DNA of 64,000 nt, taken from the NCBI RefSeq assembly GCF_029433395.1, contig NZ_JAQTHW010000002.1, forward strand, positions 930,001 through 994,000, given 5' to 3'. The translations under genes and the position numbers were made by a program. Origin of the DNA: Bifidobacterium sp. ESL0763. Its GTDB lineage: Bacteria; Actinomycetota; Actinomycetes; Actinomycetales; Bifidobacteriaceae. The notes below the pieces were generated by a model. It made no database searches. It was not told where the DNA came from and saw only the letters and a list, made by a program, of their open reading frames with translations. This document shows positions 27,164-37,100 of the stretch, in pieces; positions within the stretch are counted from its first letter, which is position 1; the number at the start of each line of letters is the position of its first letter.

Positions 27164-28240
27164 TTGACCGCACCGACGTCGAAACGTTCGAAGAAACTGC
27201 TCAAAAGCGAACGGCCGATAGGGCTGTTCTCCTCGTTGAAGGTGGAGCTGAGCTTCATCATCCTCGTCGCCACCGCCATCGCCTTCGTGATGGCCTGGTT
27301 CCTGCTCAAGGTGGGCCTGAGCGGCTGGATCGCCATGCCCCTGACCCTGGTGGTGGCCCTGGGCATCACCTACTTCTTCTCCCGCGGGCTGACCACCCCC
27401 CTGCGCCAGATGCGCGACGCCGCCGAGGCCATGGCCGACGGCGACTACACGGTGCGCGTCAAGACCGACGACACCAGCAACGACGAGGTGGGCCAGCTCG
27501 CCGAATCCTTCAACGAGATGGCCGGAGAGCTGCAGCACGCCGACCAGATGCGCCGCGACATGGTGGCCAACGTCAGCCACGAGCTGCGCACGCCGGTCTC
27601 GGCCCTGCAGGCGATGCTCGAGAACCTCGCCGACGGCGTGGTGGAGCCCACCCCCGCCAACCTGGAGGGCATCCTCAACCAGACCCACCGGCTCTCCGAC
27701 CTGATCGCCTTCCTGCTCGACCTCTCGCGCATGGAGGCCGGCGCGGCGAGCCTGGACATCGAACGGTTCAACTTCGCCGACTTCATCGACGAGACGCTCA
27801 AGCCCCTGGAGATCGCCGACGCGGGCCACGCCCACGACATCGTCGTCCAGGTGCCGAAATCCATCACGCTGGAGGGCGATCAGGACCGGCTGCGCCAGCT
27901 GTTCACCAACATCATCGCCAACGCGTTCAAGCATTCGGCCGACAACACCACCGTGCTCATCCAGGCGCGCGAGGACCGGCAGCACGGCACCGTGGTGACC
28001 AACGTGGTCAACTTCGGCTCGCAGATCCCCCGCGAGAAGCGCGCCGACATCTTCCGCCGCTTCGTCAAGGGCAAGACGGGACCGGGCACCGAGTCCGGCG
28101 GCACCGGGCTCGGGCTGTCGATCGCCCGCTGGGCGGCGCAGCTGCACGGCGGCAACGTCAGGGTCGTCGACGACAGCCGCGGCGCCGACTTCGAGATATC
28201 GCTGCCCAAGTACCACGTCGCCGAGTCCGCCCGGGCCTAG
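27164..28240 (+). CDS. membrane sensor histidine kinase, HAMP type
   Basis: About 358 residues. Two adjacent transmembrane segments (VELSFIILVATAIAFVMAWFLL and WIAMPLTLVVALGITYFFS) with almost no extracytoplasmic loop, then HAMP (LTTPLRQMRDAAEAMADGDYTVRV), HisKA with phospho-acceptor His in NVSHELRTPVSALQ, and HATPase boxes (NIIANAFKHS, GTGLGLSIARWAAQLHGG). The lack of an external domain suggests sensing in the membrane or through a partner. I prefer the TTG at 27164 (AAAGGAAG upstream) to the ATG at 27125, which has no ribosome site. Partner of the upstream regulator. Confidence 0.93.
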   Translation: MTAPTSKRSKKLLKSERPIGLFSSLKVELSFIILVATAIAFVMAWFLLKVGLSGWIAMPLTLVVALGITYFFSRGLTTPLRQMRDAAEAMADGDYTVRVKTDDTSNDEVGQLAESFNEMAGELQHADQMRRDMVANVSHELRTPVSALQAMLENLADGVVEPTPANLEGILNQTHRLSDLIAFLLDLSRMEAGAASLDIERFNFADFIDETLKPLEIADAGHAHDIVVQVPKSITLEGDQDRLRQLFTNIIANAFKHSADNTTVLIQAREDRQHGTVVTNVVNFGSQIPREKRADIFRRFVKGKTGPGTESGGTGLGLSIARWAAQLHGGNVRVVDDSRGADFEISLPKYHVAESARA

Positions 28241-28288
28241 GGACCACTGGGATCCACCGGCTTGTCCGAAGCCTCCGCCATACTGGAA

Positions 28289-28304
28289 TCGAACAAATGT
28301 TCGA
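28289..28304. promoter_or_regulatory. SOS (LexA) box upstream of umuDC
   Basis: TCGAACAAATGTTCGA, a perfect palindromic match to TCGAACRNNYGTTCGA, 16 bp before the umuD start codon. An ATG inside the box could mislead start prediction. Confidence 0.93.
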
Positions 28305-28320
28305 ACACAGGAGGCAAGCG

Positions 28321-28977
28321 ATGGGCGTTGTGCGGAGGGCGGCCACGGCCGCGGATGACCGGGTGGATTGCACCGTCACGCGCATCTTCAGGCCGGCGCT
28401 GGCGCCGACGCCCGTGCCGGCCGCGCTGGAGTCGGTGCACGCCGGCTTCCCGTCGGTGGCGCAGGACTATTTCGCGGGCGACTTCAGCTTCGACGAGCAC
28501 GTCATCGCCCACCCCGACACCACCTTCATCATCACCGTGGCCGGCGATTCCATGGAGGGCGCGGGCATCTGGGACGGCGACCTGCTGGTGGTCGACCGCT
28601 CCCTCGAACCGCAGGCCGGCGACGTGGTGGTGGCCATCCTCGACGACGAGCTGACCGTCAAACGGCTCATCATGCGCGGTTCGACGCCGGTGCTGCACGC
28701 CGAGAACCCCCGCTACCCCGACTTCATGTCGTCCGACGCGGCCGAACTGGTGGTCTGGGGCGTGGTGGTGGGCAACTTCCATCCGCAGAGCCGCCGGCGC
28801 CGCTTCGGCGAGCCGATGGCCGGCGTCACCCGTCCGGGCATGCGCTCCCGGCGCGAGAACCGGACCGGCCGCCAGGCCGCGCAGAACCCGGTGGCGTCCT
28901 CCCCCACGCACCAACGGGGCGCCACCGTCTACCACTTCCCCGACCAGCGCGGCCAGCGTGCCGCCTCGCGCGGCTAG
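28321..28977 (+). CDS. umuD: UmuD-like S24 peptidase with C-terminal extension
   Basis: 218 residues from the ATG at 28321 (AGGAGG seven bases upstream). It self-cleaves on RecA filaments and then joins the Y-family polymerase. Seen: cleavage site Ala41-Gly42 (VHAGFPS), catalytic Ser77 in GDSMEGAGI and Lys114 in LTVKRL. The catalytic domain is similar to UmuD, but a basic tail of about 60 residues follows, absent from E. coli UmuD (139 residues). There is no LexA-type DNA-binding domain. It lies 6 bp upstream of the polymerase gene in an operon under a LexA box. Confidence 0.93.
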   Translation: MGVVRRAATAADDRVDCTVTRIFRPALAPTPVPAALESVHAGFPSVAQDYFAGDFSFDEHVIAHPDTTFIITVAGDSMEGAGIWDGDLLVVDRSLEPQAGDVVVAILDDELTVKRLIMRGSTPVLHAENPRYPDFMSSDAAELVVWGVVVGNFHPQSRRRRFGEPMAGVTRPGMRSRRENRTGRQAAQNPVASSPTHQRGATVYHFPDQRGQRAASRG

Positions 28978-28983
28978 GGCGCC

Positions 28984-30300
28984 ATGGCGAAACGGTTCAT
29001 GGTGCTGGCCGACGCCAACAACTTCTTCGCCTCCTGCGAGCGCGTGTTCGATCCGAGCCTGGAAGGCAGGCCCGTGGTCGTGCTCTCCAACAACGACGGC
29101 TGCGTGGTGGCCAGGAGCGAGGAGGCGAAACGACTGGGCATCCGGGAGGGCACGCCGTGGTTCTCCATGCGCGAACGAGCCAGACTCGACGGCGTGGTGG
29201 CCAGGAGCTCCAACTACGAGCTCTATGCCAGCCTCTCGGCGCGCATGATGTCGCTGATGGCCACGTTCCTGCCCGGCCAGGAGGTCTATTCCATCGACGA
29301 GTGCTTCTTCTCCCCCGCCGACGACGAACGGCGGCTGGCCGCCATCTCGCGGCGCATGCGGCGGGCGACGCTCGCCGGCGTGGGCATTCCGGTGAGCGTC
29401 GGCATCGCCCCCACCAAGACGCTGGCCAAGGTGACCAACCATTGGGCCAAGCGCCACCCCGAATCCGGAGGCGTGGCGCTGTGGAGCGACATCGAGCGCG
29501 AATACGGCGACCGGGCGCTCGCCGAGGTGAGCGTGGGCGACGTCTGGGGCGTGGGCCGCAGGATGACCAAAAAATTGCAGGGTCTGGGCATCGTCACCGC
29601 CCTCGACCTGAAACGGCACGACCATGTCGACATCCGCCACCGCTTCTCCATCCTCCTGGAGCGCACGGTGCTCGAACTCAACGGCGTGCCCTGCGTGCCC
29701 GACGACGCCAGCGCCAACGACGGCAGGCGCAAAGGCGAGATCCTGTGCTCACGCATGTTCTCCTCGCCCATCACCGACTTCGCGCGCATGAGCCAGGCGC
29801 TGAGCGTCTACTCGCAGAAGGCGTGCCGACGGCTGCGCAGGCAGGGCAGCCTGTGCTCGCTGGTCTCGGCGTTCTGCGCGACCAGCCCCTTCGGCCCGCC
29901 CGGCAGCTACCAGACGATCCGCGGCGCGCAGATGCTCGGCGACCCGAGCAACGACCCGCTAGCCATCGGCAAGGCCGCCTGCGACGCGCTGCGCGACCGC
30001 TACGATCCCCATGCCCGCTACGTCCGGGCCGGGGTGCTGCTGATGGGATTGCGCGACGCGGGGCGTTTCACCACCCTCGCCGGCCTGGAGGCCAACAAGG
30101 ACGAGCACCATCTGGGCTCGGTGCTCGACGAGGCCGCCAGGAAGTTCGGTCCGGCGCGCGTCGGCATCGGCTATGGCGGCATACGAGGCCTGGGACGCAA
30201 CGATGACGACACCGGGGCCTCATGGACGATGCGCCGCGGGATGCTCTCGCCCCGCGCGACGACGCGGTGGAGCGAGATGGCCGTCGCCCACGCCGACTGA
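28984..30300 (+). CDS. umuC: Y-family DNA polymerase, UmuC type
   Basis: 438 residues. Error-prone translesion polymerase, catalytic subunit of Pol V-like activity. Seen: first metal-binding Asp in [16 protein letters not shown] (about 8-23), [18 protein letters not shown], second acidic pair in [26 protein letters not shown], helix-hairpin-helix [17 protein letters not shown], and a C-terminal little-finger domain. A beta-clamp motif was not identified. The gene starts 6 bp after umuD and shares its SOS-controlled promoter. Confidence 0.96.
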   Translation: MAKRFMVLADANNFFASCERVFDPSLEGRPVVVLSNNDGCVVARSEEAKRLGIREGTPWFSMRERARLDGVVARSSNYELYASLSARMMSLMATFLPGQEVYSIDECFFSPADDERRLAAISRRMRRATLAGVGIPVSVGIAPTKTLAKVTNHWAKRHPESGGVALWSDIEREYGDRALAEVSVGDVWGVGRRMTKKLQGLGIVTALDLKRHDHVDIRHRFSILLERTVLELNGVPCVPDDASANDGRRKGEILCSRMFSSPITDFARMSQALSVYSQKACRRLRRQGSLCSLVSAFCATSPFGPPGSYQTIRGAQMLGDPSNDPLAIGKAACDALRDRYDPHARYVRAGVLLMGLRDAGRFTTLAGLEANKDEHHLGSVLDEAARKFGPARVGIGYGGIRGLGRNDDDTGASWTMRRGMLSPRATTRWSEMAVAHAD

Positions 30301-30341
30301 ACGCCGCGGACCGCCCCGGCCACCCATGCGACGCCATGCCC

Positions 30342-31079
30342 TCATGGCCGGCCGCCCCTAGGGGCTGTGCACGCCAGGGCAAGGCCCGCCACCTGCCCGG
30401 CGCCGGCGGCCCGCAGGGCCTTGACGCACTGCCCCATCGTCGAGCCGGTGGTGACGATGTCGTCGACGACGAGCACCAGGGCGGCCCCGTCGTCGACGCG
30501 CCGCACGGCCCTCACGTGCCCGTCGATCCTGCGCGAACGGGCGAGGGAACCGTTGGCCTGCACCGATTTGCCCCGTACGCCGTTGAGCCGGAGGATGGGC
30601 AACGGCCGAGCGGCGACGCCTTCGTCCGCGAGGATCCGCGCCATCATCCTGACGACGGGCGCCATCTGCCAGCGGCCACGGCGGCGCTTGGAGGCCGGCG
30701 AGGAGGGGGCGGGCACCAGCAACACCCCGGGCGCGTCACCATCACGCTCCCGTGCCGGGCTCTCGAGGTCGGCGGTCCGCAGCGCCAGGTCCGCCAGGCA
30801 GCGGGCGAACACGCGGTCGCATTCCTCGTCGCCGTGGTCCTTCCACGAGAGGATGGCCCGGCGCGCGGCACCCTCGTAGAAGGCGCAGGCATGGCACCAC
30901 GCCTGCCGCATCGACGGCAGGGAACGTTCGTGGGCGCCTTCGAAGAGGGCGAGGCAGCGCGGGCAGAGCACCTCGTCGGGCGCGTCGCATCCGGCGCAGC
31001 CACGGGGCAGCAGCAGGTCCCTGAATTCCCTCGCCAACGCCAACGGCAGGTCGGCGATGCCCATATCGTCATCGGTCAT
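30342..31079 (-). CDS. comF: ComF family phosphoribosyltransferase-like protein
   Basis: 245 residues. N-terminal zinc-binding cysteines (GCAGCDAPDEVLCPRC, CHAC), then a phosphoribosyltransferase-like domain with LVPAPSS and the PRPP loop VLVVDDIVTTGSTM near the C-terminus. ComF is needed for DNA uptake in naturally competent bacteria; a genuine enzymatic substrate is not known. The ribosome site before 31079 is weak. It is convergent with umuC and lies 134 bp downstream of the HAD gene on the same strand. Confidence 0.9.
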   Translation of the reverse strand: MTDDDMGIADLPLALAREFRDLLLPRGCAGCDAPDEVLCPRCLALFEGAHERSLPSMRQAWCHACAFYEGAARRAILSWKDHGDEECDRVFARCLADLALRTADLESPARERDGDAPGVLLVPAPSSPASKRRRGRWQMAPVVRMMARILADEGVAARPLPILRLNGVRGKSVQANGSLARSRRIDGHVRAVRRVDDGAALVLVVDDIVTTGSTMGQCVKALRAAGAGQVAGLALACTAPRGGRP

Positions 31080-31213
31080 GGCACCACACGCTAGTGGGGC
31101 GAAAGTGCCGAAGCCAGCGGAACCGGCGGTTGTGGACGAATACTCGGCCCCTATCGGGATCTCCGGGAGTGTCGCGCCTCTGCGACCACAAGCGCCAATA
31201 CGTCCGTCCGCGC

Positions 31214-32023
31214 TCAGGCGAGCCCGGCGATGAGCCGGTCGCACACCTCGAGGGTCTCGTCGGGCCCGTCGACCCTGATCGGCAAGGTCCCCATCACGGC
31301 GGCCGGATAGTCGTTGCCCTCCGGGTCCATGCGGTCGCCGACGAACACCACCTGGCCGACCCCGCAGCCCAGCTCGGCGCACAGATGCCGCACAGCGTGG
31401 GCCTTGTCGACCCCGCGCGCGGAGACGTCGACGCTGGTGGAGCCCGCGGAACGCACGACGAGGTCGGGCAACTCGGCCGCCACGGCGAGGGCGAGCCTGT
31501 CCTTCTTCTCATTGTTCGGGTCCCAGCGTTCCTTGGCCTCCACCGGTGCCCGCTGGCCCAGAGCGGAGAAAGTGACCTGGCTGCCGCGGTCCTCGATGCG
31601 CTCGCCCCATGCCTGTTCGCCCCAGATGCCCTGCCGTCTGGCGTTGCGTTCCAGCGCCGCCTTGGCGCGCTCGCGATCGCCGGCGGGCAGCTCCATGGTG
31701 TAGACGCAGCGCCACTGCCCGCCCTCCCAGCGGTAATAGCAGGCGCCGCTGGTGGGCATCGCGTGGATGGCGGAGCGCCTGGTGCGCGGAGCGAGCACGT
31801 CGAGCACCTGCGAGCGCACCAGGGAGTAGCTGCCGCCGGTGATGATGGCGACGTCGAGGGAAAGGCTCAACCGTTCCAGACGGGCGGCCATATCGGCGCG
31901 CATCGGCTTCTTGGAGCGCGCCAGGGTGTTGTCGAGGTCGAAGGCGACGAGCCGCGCCTGCGAGGCGGCCGCGGCGAGGTCGAGGCCGTGCCAGGCCCCC
32001 AGGATCCCCGTCTCGTCAGCCAT
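31214..32023 (-). CDS. HAD-superfamily (IIB-like) phosphatase
   Basis: 269 residues. The nucleophile motif VAFDLDNTLARSK (about 25-37), the second motif Thr in VAIITGGSY, a cap domain, and the final VGDRMDPEGNDYP motif place it with phosphomannomutase-like/sucrose-phosphatase-like HAD enzymes. The substrate is unknown; a sugar phosphate is likely. Start chosen at 32023 where GGAG precedes ATG. Divergent from the zincin-like gene at 32113. Confidence 0.87.
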   Translation of the reverse strand: MADETGILGAWHGLDLAAAASQARLVAFDLDNTLARSKKPMRADMAARLERLSLSLDVAIITGGSYSLVRSQVLDVLAPRTRRSAIHAMPTSGACYYRWEGGQWRCVYTMELPAGDRERAKAALERNARRQGIWGEQAWGERIEDRGSQVTFSALGQRAPVEAKERWDPNNEKKDRLALAVAAELPDLVVRSAGSTSVDVSARGVDKAHAVRHLCAELGCGVGQVVFVGDRMDPEGNDYPAAVMGTLPIRVDGPDETLEVCDRLIAGLA

Positions 32024-32112
32024 CGTCACTCCGTTTCCGCCACTGCGCACGCACCGCGGCCGCCCCTGTGGGCGGGCCCTATGATGCCCGTGCCTAGTCT
32101 TAAGGTAAAGGT

Positions 32113-32550
32113 ATGTTGCGACCACCTTGGCAAGCCCGCATATACCGCAACCGTCACGGGCGCGGCGTCAGGACGCCCATGTTCGGCCGTCGCCTGCCGC
32201 GCTACCGCACCAATGGCGGCATGTTCGACGACCTGGTCGTCTCCCAGCTGCGCAGGCTCTCCCAGGCGTGGCCGAACCTGGTGGGCCCGGTGCAGTTCGC
32301 CGTCGAGGACGTGCCGCCCTCCGACCCCGTGCCGTGGCAGGCGCACAGCCGCGTCACTTCGCAATGCTTCCCCGCGGCGCACGGCATTCCCGCGCGCATC
32401 GTGCTCTACCGCATGCCGATGCAGATGCACCATCCCGACCGCTACCACCTGCAGTGGGCGATCCGCGACGCGTTGGCCGCGCGGCTGGGCGATCTCTACG
32501 GCCGTCGCCCGGAGGAGATCGACCCGGACTGGACGGGCACCGAGCTCTGA
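32113..32550 (+). CDS. zincin-fold protein (metallopeptidase family) lacking the HExxH motif
   Basis: 145 residues. Layout resembles the small metallopeptidase family found beside whiB genes in actinobacteria: FDDLVVSQLRRLSQAWPNLVGPVQFAVEDVP, then ARIVLYRMPMQM, then a helix RYHLQWAIRDALAARLGDLYG where active members have HExxH. Here no His or Glu is left at that place, so zinc peptidase activity is unlikely. AAGG precedes the ATG. Convergent with the DUF5719 gene across a shared terminator. Confidence 0.78.
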   Translation: MLRPPWQARIYRNRHGRGVRTPMFGRRLPRYRTNGGMFDDLVVSQLRRLSQAWPNLVGPVQFAVEDVPPSDPVPWQAHSRVTSQCFPAAHGIPARIVLYRMPMQMHHPDRYHLQWAIRDALAARLGDLYGRRPEEIDPDWTGTEL

Positions 32551-32578
32551 ACCCCGTCTGCCACAAAAGAGACGGAAA

Positions 32579-32609
32579 CGGGCCACGGGACAGATGTTCC
32601 CATGGCCCG
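32579..32609. terminator. bidirectional hairpin between zincin-like and DUF5719 genes
   Basis: Twelve-bp stem with one mismatch (CGGGCCACGGGA/TCCCATGGCCCG) around a 7-nt loop, 28 bp past the zincin-like stop and 9 bp past the DUF5719 stop on the other strand. Confidence 0.65.
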
Positions 32610-32617
32610 CAGTGTTC

Positions 32618-34171
32618 TCAGCGCACGATGGAGCGGTCGGCCTTGGCCCATACCTCCGTGCTCTGCCGCTCGAGCGAGGAAGGCGAGACGTAGGCCACGC
32701 CCACCAGTCCGGCGCCGGAGACGTCCGACTGACTCAGGCGCATGCCCCATTCGATGTGGTCGCCGCCGACGAGGGTGAGCGTCGAGACGTTGCCGCCGAT
32801 GTCGCCGGGATTCACCCGAACGCCGGCGCGGGCCGGAATGTTGACGATCCTGCTGCCTGCCTCGCGGCCCTGCCCGTCATAGGCGTGGATGGTGGCGTTG
32901 GCCGCCTTGTCGGAATCGTTGAGCAGCGTCAGCTCGCCGTCGGTCCTGTCGGGCAGGGCGATGGCCGAGCGAGCCGCGGGCGCGGCGGGCGAGACGAAGG
33001 CGAAATCGACATGGCCGCCGTCGCCGGAACGGGTCACGCTGGCCTCGGCGTTGAGCTTCGCGGAACCGGAGACACGCAGGCCCATGGCGCCCTGGGGCGC
33101 GGCCGACAGGTCGGCCACCACCACCTTGCCCGCCTCGAGATGCTGGGCGGTGGCCTTCTGGGGCGTGCCCTTGTCGTTGACCCAGGTGACGGTGGCGTCG
33201 CCGTCCTGGCTGGCGCGCATCAGCAGCCTCACCTGGTCGCCCTCGTCGATGCCGGGCAGGTAGACGTCGTTGGACTCGCGGCCCACCGGCGCGACGAAAT
33301 CGGATCCCTTGGCGTCCAGTCCGTCCATGCGCACGCTGCGCACCAGCGCCGCGACGGGCGTCTCGCCGCCGCCGACGGACACGAACAGCCCGTCGGCCCC
33401 CGGCACGGCCGAGGAGAGTTCCATCGTCGACTCGCCGTTGGCCCCCACGTTGAGCGTGCTGCCCGTGGAGAGCTGAAGCGGCTGGCCGTGCTTGGTGTCC
33501 CAGACCCGCACCTGCAGCGAGGTGGCCTTGGAGGAGGGATTGGCGACGACGAGCTGCTGGGTGGTGCCCGTCTGGGTGCCGTCGAGCAGGAAGTCGTGGC
33601 GCAGGGACGGCACCTGGCAGGTGGTGGCGGCCAAGCCCTGCAGGTCGCCGGTGGTGGCCCACGAGGCGATGGAGGCGGTGGCGCCAGTGCCGGACTTCGC
33701 TTTCAGCAGGTGGGTGTCGAAGACGCGTGAGCCCTGGTCGAGCGAGCCGGAGAGCGTCTTGACGGAGGAACCGGTCTCGCTGCCGGGCCCCTTGAGCGTG
33801 TCGGCGCTGGCCTGGCTGCCGTTGGTCAGCGGGCTGACGGTGGCGCGGTAGACCGATCCGAAGGCGCCGTAGCGAGCCGAGGAGACCATGTCGCCGTCGT
33901 TGGCCTGGAACTGGCTGTCGCCGTATGTGCCGGTGTCGGAAAGCGCCATCCTCGACGGGCAGTAATAGGTCAGCTCCGTCTGGTGGACGCGGCGCGCGCC
34001 GGCCGAGCCCGTGCCTCCGGCCGGGTCGACGAGCCAGGAGGGCCACGGGGCCAGCAGCACCGCGACGGCCACGAGCAACGCGACGAGCGTCACCGCCGCC
34101 AGCAGGGCGCGGTAGACCCCTTTCCGGGACTTGGGCGCGGAGGTATCCCGCCGATCGTCATGCTCGCTCAT
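32618..34171 (-). CDS. DUF5719 family membrane-anchored extracytoplasmic protein
   Basis: 517 residues. A short basic cytoplasmic N-terminus and one membrane anchor (about 19-45, ALLAAVTLVALLVAVAVLLAPW), then a long Ser/Thr/Gly-rich extracytoplasmic domain of beta character containing TYYCPSRMALSD and TTCQVPS, a possible disulphide pair. It overlaps the upstream glycosyltransferase gene by 4 bp, so the two are translationally coupled; this pair is conserved in actinobacteria. Function unknown; envelope polysaccharide assembly is the contextual inference. Confidence 0.88.
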   Translation of the reverse strand: MSEHDDRRDTSAPKSRKGVYRALLAAVTLVALLVAVAVLLAPWPSWLVDPAGGTGSAGARRVHQTELTYYCPSRMALSDTGTYGDSQFQANDGDMVSSARYGAFGSVYRATVSPLTNGSQASADTLKGPGSETGSSVKTLSGSLDQGSRVFDTHLLKAKSGTGATASIASWATTGDLQGLAATTCQVPSLRHDFLLDGTQTGTTQQLVVANPSSKATSLQVRVWDTKHGQPLQLSTGSTLNVGANGESTMELSSAVPGADGLFVSVGGGETPVAALVRSVRMDGLDAKGSDFVAPVGRESNDVYLPGIDEGDQVRLLMRASQDGDATVTWVNDKGTPQKATAQHLEAGKVVVADLSAAPQGAMGLRVSGSAKLNAEASVTRSGDGGHVDFAFVSPAAPAARSAIALPDRTDGELTLLNDSDKAANATIHAYDGQGREAGSRIVNIPARAGVRVNPGDIGGNVSTLTLVGGDHIEWGMRLSQSDVSGAGLVGVAYVSPSSLERQSTEVWAKADRSIVR

Positions 34172-37100
34172 GCCTGCTCCTTACCATACCTACGGCCTTT
34201 GGGCAAGGCCACCAACACGTAGATGACCAGCACCAACGCGAAGCCCCACATCCACACATACCGCCATCCGCTCGTCGCGGCCTGGCGCCAGCCGGCCGAG
34301 GCGACGCCATGGCCGTTCTGCCCGGCGACGCCGAGTCGATAATAGGTGCCTGATGCCGCGCTGACCAACGACTGCGCGCCGTCACTGGCGTTGATGTTGC
34401 CGGTCAGACGGTGCGAGGCGGCCTTGTCGGAGGGCGTGTCGCCGGCGACGACGTAGATGCCGCCGAAGCCGAGCTTGGTGATCGTCTCAACGGCATGGGT
34501 GTCCTCGTTGGCGATCAGGCTCGCGCTGGCGTCGGCGAGGGCGCTCTGCGCGGCGTCGGTGACGCCGGAGACCTCACGCGCCCTCCACGCGGGCGAGGCG
34601 TCGGCCAGGTCGCCCCTCCGGGAGCGCATGACGGTGAAGTCGACCTTGTTCTCGCTTTCGGCCTTCAGCGCCAGCACCCGGTGGCTCGGATTGCTGGAAA
34701 GGTAGTCGACGGCGACCATGGGCAGTCCCGCCTGCGAGGAGGCGACGGTGTTCGGCCGGCGCAGCGCCCCGTAGGCCGACCAGAGGCAGGTGGCGGCGAG
34801 CAGCACGACGACCAGCAGCACGCGGCCGGCACGCACGGCGACGCGGCGGGCCTTGACACCGTTCGAAACGTCATCGGCCTTCTCGGCGTCGGAGGCGGAG
34901 GTCCTCAGGGGCCGGTAATGCTTGGCGGCGTTGCCGGCCACCATGCACACGCAGCAGAGCAGGGCGAGCATGGCCAGCGTGACGCCCGGCAGCGCCGAGG
35001 CGGCGAAGGTATGGTCGATGCCCGGCGCCACGGCGATGCGCACGTCCGCCAGCGCCAGCGCCAGGCCCGCGACGACCACGCCCCACATCATCCGCGAGGC
35101 GCGCAGGATGAGCGGCACGAAGAGCGCCGCCAGCGCGATGACGACCACCGCCAGCAGCACGGCCAGCACGCCGATGATCTCGGGGGTGTAGGCCGAAAGA
35201 TCGTAGACATTGACCGCCGGCTTGAGCCCGAAGGCCCCGGCCAGCACCTGCAGGAGGTTGGACGATGCGGGCGCGGGCGCCGATGCGGCGGGCACGGAGA
35301 CATCGGCGAAGACCTGCCGCCACGCGCCGTCGCCCGCATGCCGCACCACGTCCACCAGCGTGGGAGCCAGCGCGAACAGCGAGGGGATGGGGATGAGCAG
35401 GAGCATGGTGCGGTGCGAGCGCACGGTGAGGATGAAGAACACGAAGACAAGCGCCAACGGCAGCACCAGCTGCGGTTCGGCGCACACCGCGGCGGCGAAG
35501 CATAGGGAGGCGCAGGCCGCCGCCTGCACCGAGGAATGCGGCTTCACCGGCTCTTCGGTGTGGTACATGCCCACGGCCCTGAAGACGAAGGCGAAGGCGG
35601 CGGGCAGGAAGACCATCAGCGTCAGCATCGGCATGTCGGCCGCGCCGAACAGTCCCAGCGCCAGGCCCAGCGCCACCCACAGCAGTCCGGAGACCAGACG
35701 CACGGAGTCGGAGCGGGTGAAGATGCCCGCCAGGGCCCAGAACGAGAGCGCGGCCGCGGGGGCGGCGAGGAAGAGCATCAGTGACAGGGCCACCGCCGGA
35801 TGGCCCAGGGTGAGTAGGGAGGCGAGCAGCCAGACCAGCAGCCAGGGTGCCGGAGGCGCAGCCACGCCGGCCCCGACGCCAAAGGCCCATGGGGTGGTGG
35901 CGGCCGAGAACAGCTGCCGGAAGCCGGCGGCGCTGGGCAGCAGGGAGACCGAGTACGGGCTCGCCCCGGTCAGCGCCTGGCGCAGCACGCCCCAGTCCAT
36001 CCACGCCACCACGGCGAAAGCGACCAGGGCCATGAGCGCCGCGCCGGTGAAACGGCGTATGCGGCGCCGGCGCAGATGCGCCTGGGCCAGGGGGCTCAGC
36101 AGCACGGTGTCGCGCTGGCTGGCGAAGACCCGGGCGCGCCTCTTGTATTCGCGGATCTGCCCGCGGTCGGCCTCGAGCAACGCCAGCTGGGAGGCGGAGA
36201 TGCGACGCCCGGAGGCGGCCCGATGGCGCGCGCCGAGCATCCTGGGCATCTGCGCCAACGCCTTCCACGGCATGCACAGCTCACACCACGAGCGGTAGGG
36301 ATTCTTGGCGAAGAGCTGCCTGCAGGCCAGCCACAGCGCGCGGAAGAGCCCGGCGATCCAGAGCAGCGGCCAGAGCGCGGGGCGCATGTCGGTGAAGTAG
36401 TAGCGCTGGCCGGCGTCGAGGCGGGCCATGGTGGAGTCGACGGCGGGTCCGTCCTCGTCGAGCGGCTCCCCCGCCCTGGTGCGCACTCCTTCGAGCCGCG
36501 CCTGGCGGTGGGCGATGCGGGCCTTGGAGACCACGACCACGCGGCCGCCCTTCAGGCAGATGCGCCGCGAGAAGTCGGCCGACTCCCCGTAGGAGGTGAA
36601 CCACGGGTCGGGCTCGCCGATGTCGTGCAGAGTCTGCAGCGGCAGCAACGCCCCGGCCAGCGAGACGGCGAAGACGTCGTTCCTGGCGTCGTACTGCTCC
36701 TGGTCCGGCTCGTCGCGCACCACCAGGCTCTCCAGGCGGTGCCGGCCGGCATAGCTGCCCACGTCGTGCAGCCTCTCCCCGCTCCAATCCAGCTGCTTGG
36801 CGCCCAGCAGCGAGACAGTGGGCGTGTTGCGCCAGGCCTCGACCAGCCGCTCCAGGCAATGCCCGTCGGCCGGTCGGGAGTCGTCATGCAGCAGCCACAG
36901 CGCCTTCACCGAGGCGGGGAGCTTGGCGTAGCGCATGGCCTCGCGCACGGCCCCGTAGAACGACCTGGCACCGGTGGCGCGGGCGAGGCGCACCTCGACG
37001 CGCTGGGGAGGATCGGGAAGCGTCACCTCCGACAGACGGCCCGTCCCCTGGCCGCCCTCGACGTTGAAGTCGGTCGCCAGCGGCTGCGTGGTGGCCCCGG

